Positions 15,780 through 25,240 of a stretch of 64,000 nucleotides of DNA are shown here, piece by piece. This DNA is from an uncultured Sphingobacteriaceae bacterium (GTDB lineage Bacteria > Bacteroidota > Bacteroidia > Sphingobacteriales > Sphingobacteriaceae), in assembly GCA_946887045.1 (NCBI GenBank), contig CAMPKC010000012.1, positions 29,408 to 93,407 on the forward strand, read 5' to 3'. A program made the position numbers and the translations under genes. The notes under the pieces were generated by a model. It had not been told where the DNA came from. It saw nothing but the letters and a program-made list of their open reading frames with translations, and searched no databases. Numbering within the stretch: position 1 is the stretch's first letter; each line of letters begins with the position of its first letter.

Positions 15780-16751
15780 ATGCACTTAAAGAAAATCATG
15801 GGGCTTCTGCTTCTGCTTCCAACAATTCTATCTGCCCAGCAGGTGAAAATCCCGGAGGGCTGGTCCGATAGCTATGCTTACGCGAACGGAATCCGCATTC
15901 ATTACTACCACGCAACTCCGCAGCCAGAAAAGCCCGTGATGGTGATGGTTCATGGAGTAACGGATAACGGGCTTTGCTGGACTACCCTTACCCTGAAGCT
16001 TCAGGATAAGTACGACATTTACATGCTTGATACACGCGGTCACGGCTTGTCGGATCCATTTATTGCTGGTGATAACGGCGAGACATTGATAAAAGATGTA
16101 GTGGAGTTTGTAAAGGTCATGAAATTTAAAAATCCCATTCTTATGGGACATTCAATGGGGGCGGCTACGGTAATGAGGTTAGGAGCGGAGCATCCGGAAG
16201 TAGGCAGGGCAATAATCATGCTTGACCCTTTGCTCAGAGCACGTACCGGCGGGGTTCCAAACGCTGGAAGAGGGGTGCCTAATCGCAATCCGCAGCCTCA
16301 AAGTCAGCCTCAAGCTGCGTCTCCGGCCGGAACTCCAAACAATCGTCTTTCTGTGAGTATGTTCGGCAGTCCTGAAACTTTGGTTGCCCAAAACAACTAT
16401 AGCTTCAAAGATCTGGTAGCTACCGGACATCGCCAGAATCCGTTGTGGGACAAGATGGACGTTGAGTACTGGGCTCTTTCAAAAAAACAATATCACGGAC
16501 CCTATACTACCGAAGCATCTCAGGCGATGACCGGTACGATGAATATCGGAAGTTCACTCTCCAAAATTCAGGTGCCGGCAATCATATTAAAAGCGGACGC
16601 TTCTCCTGAAGTGCGAAAAAGCAATGACGAGGCTGCCGCAGCTATGCCTAAAGGAAAGCTTGTGCATATCGATGGAGCTGCACATAACCTGCATCACGAT
16701 AAACTGGAGCGCACCACCGAGGTGTTGAAGGAGTTTCTGTCAACGTTGTAG
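15780..16751 (+). CDS. Secreted alpha/beta hydrolase
   Basis: A 323-residue hydrolase with signal peptide (about 1-20, LLPTILSAQQ). The oxyanion HG sits in MVHGVTDNG, the nucleophile elbow is MGHSMGAA near residue 125, and the catalytic His is in IDGAAHNLHHD near 303. Residues about 160-190 form a Pro/Gln/Asn-rich insert (NRNPQPQSQPQ) in the lid region, unusual for the family. The substrate is unknown; it resembles many annotated esterases and epoxide-hydrolase-like enzymes. It probably belongs to the same transcription unit as its neighbours. Confidence 0.82.
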   Translation: MHLKKIMGLLLLLPTILSAQQVKIPEGWSDSYAYANGIRIHYYHATPQPEKPVMVMVHGVTDNGLCWTTLTLKLQDKYDIYMLDTRGHGLSDPFIAGDNGETLIKDVVEFVKVMKFKNPILMGHSMGAATVMRLGAEHPEVGRAIIMLDPLLRARTGGVPNAGRGVPNRNPQPQSQPQAASPAGTPNNRLSVSMFGSPETLVAQNNYSFKDLVATGHRQNPLWDKMDVEYWALSKKQYHGPYTTEASQAMTGTMNIGSSLSKIQVPAIILKADASPEVRKSNDEAAAAMPKGKLVHIDGAAHNLHHDKLERTTEVLKEFLSTL

Positions 16752-16820
16752 CAGACTACTATTACATCAGAATCCCAGTTATCTGGGCAAGTTTTCTAAA
16801 TTAATGGCAAGAACATTTCC

Positions 16821-18446
16821 ATGAACCAATATTTAAGTCACAAAAGCCCATGCCTTAGGCGTGTCAGGTTTGTTAATTTAGTTCTTTTGTTAAGCATTTT
16901 CCTTGTCGGAGAAAGCTATGCCCAGAAACTGAATATTAAAAACGATGTGTTCTGGAACACAAAAGATGGCCAGCCCATTTACAGTCAGGGCGGAGGGATA
17001 TTTACATTTAATGACCCTAAAACCGGTCAGGACAAATACTATTGGTATGGGGTACACTATAAGGGCGCCGAAGTGTACAGAAACTCGCCCAACAAAACAT
17101 ATCCGGGAACGGGCTTTGAATCGATAACTTGTTACACCTCAACAGACTTGGTTAACTGGACGTTTGAATCTGATGCCATGACGAAGGCTGTTGCTAGCGA
17201 AAAGGGCAGAGCTTTTTGGGTAGGGCGCCTGGGAGTTGCTTATGTAAAGGAGATAAACCAATACTCGATGTTTGTTCAGCACGGTAATGGGGTGCTTATC
17301 GCCGTATCTGATCATCCAGCCGGTCCGTTTAAATGGCACCATAAGATAAGCATGCTCGATAGAATAGGGACACCCAATACAGGGGATCAAACGGTTTTTA
17401 CCGACGAAGACACCGGAAAATCCTACCTCATCTATTCTTACGGACAGGGGAGAAATAAAATCTATGTTTCTGAGATAGGTGTAAAAGATGGAAAGGTCGA
17501 TCTGCTGGATTGTGTCAAAATTTATGAGGGAGCAGGCCGCGAAGGAAACTGTATGTTTAAGTACAAAGGAAAGTATTATATGGCTGCCTCTAATCTTTAT
17601 GGCTGGGATTCGTCTTTAGCGTACTACCTAGCAGCAGATAATATCTACGGTCCATACGAGCCCCGCAATAGTATGCTGGTGATGGATGGTGCTTCTGAAG
17701 ATTATGCTCATGTTACTCAAACCGGTTTTTTTGTTACTCTCAGAGGAAGTAAACAGGAAACGGTTGTTTACTGCGGCGACAGATGGGCCGACTTCGCAGG
17801 CAATGGGTTGGGATACAATCAGTGGGTTCCCTTATCGTTTAATGGTGCGAAACCTTATTTTAATTCTCTCGGCTCATGGAATCTTGATGCCAAAACGGGA
17901 GAATGGGAGGTTGCCGCTGATAATAATTGGGTGAAAAATGGAAGTTTTGAAGCTGACCGGAAAAAAATGCCAAGTCCTGTAAAACCAGTGCAAACTTATC
18001 TGACAGGCTGGGAAACCAGGGTGCTGAAGGGTAATAAAGCTTCACTTGATACTAACACCTCTCCAACTCTAAATTTTGCTAACAGTGAAGAAGACAGAAA
18101 GAGAGTGATTGGAGAGAGGAGCCTGAATATCAGTGATAGAGTTCCTTTCGAGCGCAAAATTTCTCAAACTATTAGTTCTTCACCCTATGTCAAATTGGAG
18201 AACGGATTCTACACATTAAAAGCATCTATCCGGAATAGCGACGGTTTTTCAAAACTTGATATGTATGCCGAAAGCTCCGGAAAGCAGCGAGCCTACGATC
18301 TGCAACAAAAAAAATCAGAATGGAAAACTATAGAACTAAAGCATATACCAGTGAAAAACGGCATGGTCGAGATAGGGTTTAAAGCAGAGGGTAAAGCGGG
18401 GGCATCATGCCAGGTGGACGATGTTTCTTTGGTTCTGGAACAGTAA
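16821..18446 (+). CDS. GH43-like glycoside hydrolase with C-terminal carbohydrate-binding-like domain
   Basis: The 541-residue product has a signal peptide (about 1-34, ending GESYAQ). A five-bladed beta-propeller of GH43 type covers about 36-360: QGGGIFTFND, YYWYGVHYKG, STDLVNWTF, GREGNCMFKYKGKYYMAAS and HVTQTGFFV. A beta-sandwich follows at about 375-541. It resembles the exo-beta-1,3-galactanase branch, keeping the Glu of GREGNCMF and the Gln of HVTQTG at positions of the acid and the unusual base. Where that branch has E-R-P-K-V, this protein reads GRLGVAY, so subfamily and activity are uncertain. It converges on the GH53 gene across a terminator. Confidence 0.78.
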   Translation: MNQYLSHKSPCLRRVRFVNLVLLLSIFLVGESYAQKLNIKNDVFWNTKDGQPIYSQGGGIFTFNDPKTGQDKYYWYGVHYKGAEVYRNSPNKTYPGTGFESITCYTSTDLVNWTFESDAMTKAVASEKGRAFWVGRLGVAYVKEINQYSMFVQHGNGVLIAVSDHPAGPFKWHHKISMLDRIGTPNTGDQTVFTDEDTGKSYLIYSYGQGRNKIYVSEIGVKDGKVDLLDCVKIYEGAGREGNCMFKYKGKYYMAASNLYGWDSSLAYYLAADNIYGPYEPRNSMLVMDGASEDYAHVTQTGFFVTLRGSKQETVVYCGDRWADFAGNGLGYNQWVPLSFNGAKPYFNSLGSWNLDAKTGEWEVAADNNWVKNGSFEADRKKMPSPVKPVQTYLTGWETRVLKGNKASLDTNTSPTLNFANSEEDRKRVIGERSLNISDRVPFERKISQTISSSPYVKLENGFYTLKASIRNSDGFSKLDMYAESSGKQRAYDLQQKKSEWKTIELKHIPVKNGMVEIGFKAEGKAGASCQVDDVSLVLEQ

Positions 18447-18464
18447 AAGAGGACAGGTACGAAG

Positions 18465-18502
18465 TAAAGCTCTGCTCTTGCGTTGGCCGGAGCAGAGCTT
18501 TA
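18465..18502. terminator. Bidirectional terminator between the GH43-like and GH53 genes
   Basis: Perfect 13-bp arms TAAAGCTCTGCTC / GAGCAGAGCTTTA surround a 12-nt loop, with T-rich sequence on one side. It sits between convergent stop codons and can serve both strands. Confidence 0.8.
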
Positions 18503-18522
18503 TTTATCAATAAAAGGAAAGC

Positions 18523-19902
18523 CTACTTCAGATATTTTTCAGCTATTTCAGGATAAACATCAAGCAGTTCATTAGACTTACCCGAACGATCGAATATAGC
18601 TTCCCACGTGTTTAGTGGCTCCCATATAAACGTACCTATTCCTTTTCCTCCCGGCACATTGAATGCAATATCGTTCACTTCCCGTTTCACATGTGTATAC
18701 TCAGCCACCATAATTTGCCTGTTGTATTTTTTCGAAAGGCTTGCAATATTGTTCTTCAGGTCGTCGAGTGTTCCATGCCATTTTGGATAATAGGAAAGAC
18801 CGATAATATCATACGGTACATTTCGCTTTTGCATAGCGTCATAAAAAAACTCCGATTCTTCGGCCTGGCCGCCAAGCGCTACGTGAAGCATAATAATCGA
18901 TTTCGGACTTACCGCTTTTACACCTTTAAATCCGGCATAAAACAAAGACGCAAGGCTGTCCAGGTTATTGATGTGGCCCTCCGGCCAGATCATGCCGTGG
19001 TTAACTTCGTTGCCAATCTGCACCATATCGGGCTCTGTTCCCTGATCCTTTAACTGTTGCATTACAAAGGTTGTGTAGGCCTGAACAGAATCTTTAAGGG
19101 TCTTAAAATCCTTACCAACCCAGGCAACAGGTTTATTCTGTTGTTGCGGATCGGCCCAATAGTCGCTGTAATGAAAATCCAGAAGAAATTTCATCCCGGC
19201 AGCTTTTACACGCTTCGCCATTTGTTTGGTATGTTCAAGGTCGCAAAAGCCTCTGGTAGGAGAGTAGCCTTTCGGCTGAGCCGGATCATTAAATATGCGA
19301 AGACGAATATAGTTGAAGCCATGTTCTTTCAGAATTACCAGCGCATCTTTTTGAATGCCATTGTCGGTAAATTTTATGCCTCTCGACTCCAATTGAGGTA
19401 AAAAAGAAATATCAGCCCCCAGAATCTTATCTGTAGTTGTTCTGGCTTTGTAACGGTCGCTTGTAACCTTGTGCGGTTTCCCAGGCTGTATAGTATGAAT
19501 CTCGGTAGCGCCTAATGCAAGACTGTCGGCCTTTGCTTCAAATTTTATCGGCGTGCGGGTTGTGCCTGCCTTTAAAATGATACGTGCAGTTCCGCTTAAA
19601 TCAGCTTGCCAGGTGCTATCTGTTTGGCGCAAGCTCTGGGCCTTAACACCATTGATACTAACCAGACTGGCATCACCCACAATTTTGTAGATAACAGGTT
19701 TTGAAATACCAGGCACATCTTTGCCTTTGCTGTCAATGATTTTGGCTGTTATTAAAACCTCATCCTCGCCGTTAGCAAGCATGGTAGTTTTATAAGCAGT
19801 TACTTGTATTTCAGCCGGCTTGTTGGTTTGAGCTTTCAGATCTCCGGAGTAAACATAAAGCACGCTCAACGCGCTTATTAAAATTTTGTATGAGTTAGCC
19901 AT
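18523..19902 (-). CDS. GH53 arabinogalactan endo-beta-1,4-galactanase with N-terminal Ig-like domain
   Basis: The enzyme cleaves internal beta-1,4-galactosyl bonds in pectic galactan or type I arabinogalactan. In 459 residues there is a signal peptide (about 1-24), then a bacterial Ig-like domain (about 29-140, EIQVTAYKTTMLANGEDEVLI), then the GH53 barrel from ILGADISFLPQL near 160. The acid/base Glu lies in MVQIGNEVNHGMIWPEG and the nucleophile Glu in IMVAEYTH. It is divergent from susC and shares a 303-bp promoter region with it. The second GH53 at 27698 lacks the Ig domain and is a lipoprotein, so the two may work at different places on the cell surface. Confidence 0.93.
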   Translation of the reverse strand: MANSYKILISALSVLYVYSGDLKAQTNKPAEIQVTAYKTTMLANGEDEVLITAKIIDSKGKDVPGISKPVIYKIVGDASLVSINGVKAQSLRQTDSTWQADLSGTARIILKAGTTRTPIKFEAKADSLALGATEIHTIQPGKPHKVTSDRYKARTTTDKILGADISFLPQLESRGIKFTDNGIQKDALVILKEHGFNYIRLRIFNDPAQPKGYSPTRGFCDLEHTKQMAKRVKAAGMKFLLDFHYSDYWADPQQQNKPVAWVGKDFKTLKDSVQAYTTFVMQQLKDQGTEPDMVQIGNEVNHGMIWPEGHINNLDSLASLFYAGFKGVKAVSPKSIIMLHVALGGQAEESEFFYDAMQKRNVPYDIIGLSYYPKWHGTLDDLKNNIASLSKKYNRQIMVAEYTHVKREVNDIAFNVPGGKGIGTFIWEPLNTWEAIFDRSGKSNELLDVYPEIAEKYLK

Positions 19903-20205
19903 GGGAGGTTGATAATTGGTTTCTATGGGTTTAAATGCAGGATTTTTTCGTGCTGTTAAGCCAAAATATGATGTTTTTTTAGACGTTCATCCACTCAGCC
20001 TTTGGTTCTGCCACTAAAACACAATAGGATAAAAAAAAGAATAAATAGGATAAATATCGGCGTCGCTTTGTGAGTTCTTTTGGAATCGAAAAGGGAGTCT
20101 ATGTTCCAGTTATAATTAACCAAACCAGTATTCCATTTTTCATGAGATCACTTTATTAATTCCAATGGAACCTTAACCGTATTTAGCTAATCAATTTATC
20201 AAATT
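19903..20205. promoter_or_regulatory. Divergent promoter region, GH53 / susC
   Basis: A 303-bp AT-rich gap without genes between divergent start codons. Its main feature is the direct repeat at 20023-20054. I found no convincing TAnnTTTG in either direction. Confidence 0.5.
20023..20054 (+). promoter_or_regulatory. 21-bp-phased direct repeat, candidate binding site of the hybrid regulator
   Basis: AATAGGATAAA occurs at 20023 and again at 20044, exactly 21 bases apart and so on the same helix face, about 150 bases before susC. AraC-type domains, the output of hybrid two-component regulators, typically bind such tandem direct repeats. A similar arrangement is at 33032-33060, before the regulator gene. 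Confidence 0.5.
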
Positions 20206-23200
20206 ATGATCTATTTAAACTTTCACATTCCAATCCGTTACCAGCTCCTTTGTTGGCTGCTGGTTTTTACAGTTTTTAGTGCGGGAGCACAAGAACTTAC
20301 TATATCGGGCACTGTTACCGCCAGGGGCGACGGCGAAGCTTTACCTGGCGTCTCGGTTATAAATACAGCAACCAGGCAAACGGCCACAACCGATGCAAAC
20401 GGCCGGTACTCTATTAAAGCTAGTTCGGGGAATGTGCTCTCCTTTAGTTTTATTGGCTTTGTTACGCAGCAGCAAACAGTAAAAGGCTCTGCTCTTAATG
20501 TGCTGCTTGACATCCAGGCAAATAATCTTAACGAGGTTGTTGTTGTTGGTTATGGAACCGCGTTACGTAGAGACCTTGTAAACGCAGTCAGCAAAATTGA
20601 CCCTAAAGATGTTCCTCAGGCAGCTAACAGTTCTATTGCTCAACTGGTGTTTGGAAAGACTCCAGGGGTTACCGCTGTTCAAAGAAGTGCGGAGCCCGGA
20701 GGGAATATTCAACTTTCTATACGCGGAAAAGGTAATCCGATTGTTATTATAGATGGAGTTCAAATGTCGCCAGAGGCGCTGGAACCTGGTAACGGTGGTG
20801 TCGCTAACGAGTTGAACGGTGTAAGAAGAGGGGGCTTCGCCGGCCTCAATCCGGATGATATTGAATCTTTGGAATTTCTAAAAGATGCCAGTGCTGCTAT
20901 CTACGGTGTAAGCGCCATGAATGGAGTAGTTCTGATAACTACAAAAAAAGGGAAGGCTGGCCGTACTTCCGTATCATACGATGGATCCCGGTCTTATGTA
21001 AGTAATAATAAATACCTGGAGCCCTTGTCTGCAAGTGCATACATGGAATATTATAGTCAGCTAAAAAAGGATCAATACCTTTTCAATGGTAATATGGCTC
21101 CCTATGGGAATGTGGCTCCCGGTACATTTACCGCTCCATTTACGGCCGCACAGATAGCGGGTGCCGGAAACGGAACAGATTGGCTGGACTTAACGTTAAG
21201 GAACGGCTCCGTCGACAACCATAATCTTACAGTTTCGGGAGGAAATGAAAAGCTTACCTATTATTTCAGCGGCGGTTATTTCGATCAGCAAGGTACAGTA
21301 AGGAATTCTGGAATGACCCGATACACCGGAAGGACAAATCTGAATTTTAACCTTAATAAATGGTTATCCCTGAATGCTAACATCTCCGGGGCAAAAGCTA
21401 ATTTTGCAAACTCTACCGCTGGTTGGCAGAATGGAAATGCCGGAAACCAGGCTTTCGGATCATTGCAAGCAGCAATTGCCTATCCGCGTTCTGTACCTGT
21501 ATATGATGATGCTGGTAGATATAGCCTGTTTCAGGTGACAGGTAATCCGGTATCATTGCTTGATATTAAAGATAACACCGCATTTAACTCCCTGAACACT
21601 ATCGTTTCGGCCGATTTCAAAATTATCGGAGACCAGTTAAAAGCGAAGCTTTTATACGGAAATAACTTTGAAAATAGTAACAGAGATTTCTTTGTACCAT
21701 CTACTACCTTCTATTTTCAGATGTACCGTTCAAGGGGCTCGCGAAACCAGGCAGAGCGTCTAAATCAAACGATGGAAGCGCAATTAACCTACAAGAAGCG
21801 CTTTATTGACGATAAATTAGATGTTGACCTTTTAGGTGTTATTGGTCAGTATCAGCTGGACATGGTTAATTTTGGAGCTGCCAGCGCCGACATGAAAGAT
21901 GGTATTAATACTGAGAATCTTGGTGCAGGTACCGGAGCGATTGCTGTACAATCTTCTAAATGGTACGAAAGAAAACGCTCATATCTGGGAAGGGCAAATT
22001 TTCAATTATTGGACAAGTATATACTTCAACTTACGGGTCGTTACGACGGATACAGCCAGTTTTTCCCCGACAATAAGTACTCGTTCTTCCCTTCAGTTAC
22101 AGCTGGATGGAAAATTTCAAATGAGCCGTTTTTACAGAATGTTAAGTTCTTAAATATGCTTAAACTCAGAGGTAGCATGGGCGTTACCGGCGATGCTTCT
22201 GGAGCGTTTGCATATGCATCGTATAGTCCGGATAATACCTTGATTAGTTTCAATAGCGGTACAACTCAAATTATTCCCTATACTTTGAGCCAGCTGGATC
22301 AGCAGAACCTGTCTTGGCCAAAATTGCTTCAAAAGAACCTGGGGGTCGATTTTGCAGTTTTAAACAACCGCATTAATGGAACGTTCGATATATTCAGAGA
22401 GGACAACACTCGTATCATAAACACAAGCGCTCCTACAGCACCTTTAAGTTTTTTCGGAACCCAGCCGGTAAACGGTGCTCATCGGGTTAGAAAAGGTTGG
22501 GAAGGTTATTTAAGTACCGTCAACGTAAGTTCTAAAAATTTCAAATGGAACAGTACGTTCAATCTTACACAGATGTCTTATGAATGGAAAGAGAGATTTG
22601 CATTCGACGTATTGAGCCCCGGCGTTGGTGCGGCTGATCCGGTAAATTCAATCTATGTATTCAAAACAGATGGAATCGTACAGCCCGGCGAGACCCTTTC
22701 GCCAGCACAGCAGGCTTTACCGGTAAGGGGCCGTCAACCTGGAAACCCACGAATTGTAGATCTTAATAATGACGGCAAATTCGACGCTTCAGATATTGTA
22801 AGATATGATTCAGCGCCGGATTTGTCACTTGGTTTTGGAAATACATTTAGCTATAAAAATTTAGACTTTAATATTTCCTTCTATGGCGCCCGAGGCGGTT
22901 ACGGATTCAATGTTCTGAGAAGCTGGGCAAATGCTCCCAACTTTGTATCGGGTAATCAAAGTGGAATTAAAGAAGTTGGAGATATCTGGTCTACCTCGAA
23001 CCCCCAGGGAACTATTCCGGGAGTAGCTTTTGATCAGGGTGCTTTAGGTTTACCCGCAGGGCTTGATGTGGATCTTCAAAAAACAGATTTTATCCGTTGC
23101 AGAAATATAGGTGTTGGCTACACGCTAAATCAGTCTTTCGTAAGCAAATATGTGAAAAACCTGAGGTTGTTTTTAGATGTTCAAAATCCATTTATCATCA

Positions 23201-23310
23201 CAGATTATAAAATTGCTGACCCTGAAGTTGAGGTAAGGGGTGTAAAAGGCGGCGCCGCTCCATATCCGGTGGCTACTACTTATTCTTTAGGTATCAAGGC
23301 AGGTTTCTAA
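20206..23310 (+). CDS. SusC-like TonB-dependent outer-membrane transporter, locus 1
   Basis: The 1034-residue transporter imports oligosaccharides together with the SusD-like lipoprotein that follows. It has a signal peptide (ending GAQEL near 30) and a carboxypeptidase-like domain (SGTVTARGDGEALPGVSVI). Then comes the SusC signature NEVVVVGYGT near 113, the plug with IESLEFLKDASAAIYGVSAMNG, and a large barrel with a calcium-binding-like DLNNDGKFDASD. It lacks an STN domain, so regulation should come from the hybrid two-component system rather than sigma/anti-sigma. Neighbouring GH53, GH2 and GH43-like enzymes suggest galactan oligomers as cargo. Confidence 0.95.
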   Translation: MIYLNFHIPIRYQLLCWLLVFTVFSAGAQELTISGTVTARGDGEALPGVSVINTATRQTATTDANGRYSIKASSGNVLSFSFIGFVTQQQTVKGSALNVLLDIQANNLNEVVVVGYGTALRRDLVNAVSKIDPKDVPQAANSSIAQLVFGKTPGVTAVQRSAEPGGNIQLSIRGKGNPIVIIDGVQMSPEALEPGNGGVANELNGVRRGGFAGLNPDDIESLEFLKDASAAIYGVSAMNGVVLITTKKGKAGRTSVSYDGSRSYVSNNKYLEPLSASAYMEYYSQLKKDQYLFNGNMAPYGNVAPGTFTAPFTAAQIAGAGNGTDWLDLTLRNGSVDNHNLTVSGGNEKLTYYFSGGYFDQQGTVRNSGMTRYTGRTNLNFNLNKWLSLNANISGAKANFANSTAGWQNGNAGNQAFGSLQAAIAYPRSVPVYDDAGRYSLFQVTGNPVSLLDIKDNTAFNSLNTIVSADFKIIGDQLKAKLLYGNNFENSNRDFFVPSTTFYFQMYRSRGSRNQAERLNQTMEAQLTYKKRFIDDKLDVDLLGVIGQYQLDMVNFGAASADMKDGINTENLGAGTGAIAVQSSKWYERKRSYLGRANFQLLDKYILQLTGRYDGYSQFFPDNKYSFFPSVTAGWKISNEPFLQNVKFLNMLKLRGSMGVTGDASGAFAYASYSPDNTLISFNSGTTQIIPYTLSQLDQQNLSWPKLLQKNLGVDFAVLNNRINGTFDIFREDNTRIINTSAPTAPLSFFGTQPVNGAHRVRKGWEGYLSTVNVSSKNFKWNSTFNLTQMSYEWKERFAFDVLSPGVGAADPVNSIYVFKTDGIVQPGETLSPAQQALPVRGRQPGNPRIVDLNNDGKFDASDIVRYDSAPDLSLGFGNTFSYKNLDFNISFYGARGGYGFNVLRSWANAPNFVSGNQSGIKEVGDIWSTSNPQGTIPGVAFDQGALGLPAGLDVDLQKTDFIRCRNIGVGYTLNQSFVSKYVKNLRLFLDVQNPFIITDYKIADPEVEVRGVKGGAAPYPVATTYSLGIKAGF

Positions 23311-23432
23311 CACCATTAAATTTAACGAGATGAAATCATCATGAGCATATACCACTCACCAACAGCAATGAACTTAGAGTGAAAAACATGCACATGATTG
23401 CTTCATCTCCATTAAAAAACAAATATACTCTG

Positions 23433-24968
23433 ATGAAAAAAGCAATAATATTATTAGCATGCAGTCTGGCAATACTATCGGGCTGCAAAAAAGGGCTGGA
23501 AGCAAATCTTCCGGGAACTTTAAACCCAAATACATTTCCAAAAACTGAGGCAGATTTCCAGTCTCTTACTACCGACGTATACAAACTATTTACATCAAAA
23601 TGGAGCTATACTGATGGACGTGCTCCCGGCGCTTCATCGGGCGGTACTGTCGGCGATCAGTTTTACGGGGTAGAAATGTCGAATTTATTTTTAAACGATT
23701 ACCCGGGTGAGCACATGACTGTTTTTACTGATTGGGGAGGTTTCTTTGAGTCTCTCAGTAAAGCGGATTTCAATTTTATGAAAACATTGAGTAGCCGTAG
23801 GAACCACCTGGAAAAGATTAGGTTTATTACTAAGATCACTAAAATTATTGGAGATCTGAGTGCGTCAAATGCTATAAGTGATGCAGCAAAAGATGCTTAT
23901 ATCGCAGAGGCCCGTGCTGCAAGGGGGCTAATTATGTATAATCTGCTTACGATGTATGGGCCCGTGCCTTATATCGACGACCCGGCTTTGATTGGAACTG
24001 CTGCTGAATCGAACATGAAACGTCCGGACCGTGCAATCTATGTGAACCGGGTTGCGAGTGACCTTCGTTTCGCTGCTGACAAGCTGTTGAAAAATCCTGC
24101 GGAATATGGAAGATTTAACAAGGGCTGTGCGCTAACATTTCTAATGAGACTGTATCTTTTTGAAAAGGAGTGGAAAAAAGCTGAAGATACCGGAAGAGAG
24201 ATCCTTACTTTGGGTTACGATCTGGTTGGCGATTATTCAAGTTTATTTAAGGTATCAGGTGAAAAAAATATTGAAACTATCTGGGCGGTTACCTGCGATC
24301 CTGCAGCCAATGGAAACGATAATTTGGGGAATATGAACGCCTGGACGTATTATACATATCCTGGGGATTTTCCCGGTAATCTTAATACCGCCGGGAAGCG
24401 TACGGGTGGATGGGCATCCGCTTTCATGGCAACATGGTCGTTTTACGACTCTTTTAGTCCTTCCGACTCAAGGCGGGCCTTACTGCTCGAATCGTATGAA
24501 GCAGTTAATTCAGCTGGAAATCCAACCGGCGTAACAAAAGGCCGCTCGACCGGTATGCGCGGAGCAATAATTAATAAATACCCGGACAATGATCCTACCC
24601 AGTTTGCAGGGAATGACATACCGGTCTGTCGTTATGCAGATGTATTGCTGATGCTGGCTGAAGCAATCAACGAACAAGCCGGACCTACTTCTGAAGCACG
24701 GGAATTTGTCGATAAGGTGAGAAGAAGGTCCAATTTGCTGAATTTATCTGGGGTCGATATAGCTTCCCCTGCGGCATTCAAAGAAGCCATTTTGCGCGAA
24801 AGGGGGTGGGAGCTCTTCTTTGAAGGACATCGTAGGGTTGATCTGGTACGTATGGGGAAATTTATGGAGAAAGTTACCGCTTCGGGAAAAACTCCTTCGG
24901 GTACCACACAAGGCTTGTTTCCTGTGCCGCAATATATGCTTGATCAGGGAATGGAGCCAACTCCATAG
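23433..24968 (+). CDS. SusD-like surface glycan-binding lipoprotein, locus 1
   Basis: The start at ATG 23433 gives a standard lipoprotein signal (KKAIILLACSLAILSGCKKG); an upstream ATG at 23379 adds 18 residues before it. The protein has 511 residues from this start. It contains the RagB/SusD N-terminal TPR-like part (AEARAARGLIMYNLLTMYGPVPY) and the C-terminal signature around VLLMLAEAINE and LRERGWELFFEGHRRVDLVRMGKF. It forms the lid of the SusC transporter at the cell surface. It starts 122 bases after susC and is followed by a hairpin element. Confidence 0.94.
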   Translation: MKKAIILLACSLAILSGCKKGLEANLPGTLNPNTFPKTEADFQSLTTDVYKLFTSKWSYTDGRAPGASSGGTVGDQFYGVEMSNLFLNDYPGEHMTVFTDWGGFFESLSKADFNFMKTLSSRRNHLEKIRFITKITKIIGDLSASNAISDAAKDAYIAEARAARGLIMYNLLTMYGPVPYIDDPALIGTAAESNMKRPDRAIYVNRVASDLRFAADKLLKNPAEYGRFNKGCALTFLMRLYLFEKEWKKAEDTGREILTLGYDLVGDYSSLFKVSGEKNIETIWAVTCDPAANGNDNLGNMNAWTYYTYPGDFPGNLNTAGKRTGGWASAFMATWSFYDSFSPSDSRRALLLESYEAVNSAGNPTGVTKGRSTGMRGAIINKYPDNDPTQFAGNDIPVCRYADVLLMLAEAINEQAGPTSEAREFVDKVRRRSNLLNLSGVDIASPAAFKEAILRERGWELFFEGHRRVDLVRMGKFMEKVTASGKTPSGTTQGLFPVPQYMLDQGMEPTP

Positions 24969-25045
24969 TATTAAAATTAATGTGCTTTTGCGGTTAGGCG
25001 CGAACGCAGTGTATAGGTCTTGCCCCGATTTCATCGGATTTAATT

Positions 25046-25090
25046 GGTTAGTTTATCTCGTGTTGCCTCCCGGCAGCACGGGATTCTTTT
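25046..25090 (+). terminator. GGTTAGTTT-tagged hairpin after susD (element copy 1)
   Basis: GGTTAGTTT (25046-25054) precedes an 11-bp stem (25056-25066 with 25073-25083, including two G.T pairs), a 6-nt loop CTCCCG, and TTCTTTT. The same tag directly before a GC-rich hairpin recurs at 40991 and 42619. Terminator function is likely; the shared tag is unexplained. Confidence 0.6.
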
Positions 25091-25240
25091 CAATAATCCT
25101 ATCGCTACATTTATGCGTGGTTCGCTATCAAGTAGCTTTTAGAGGTTGAACCTGAAATAAAAACTGAGACAAAACTAGTACATTGACGAACTCAAATTTA
25201 CACACGGATTTACAAAGGATAGATAGGCATATAGATTCAC

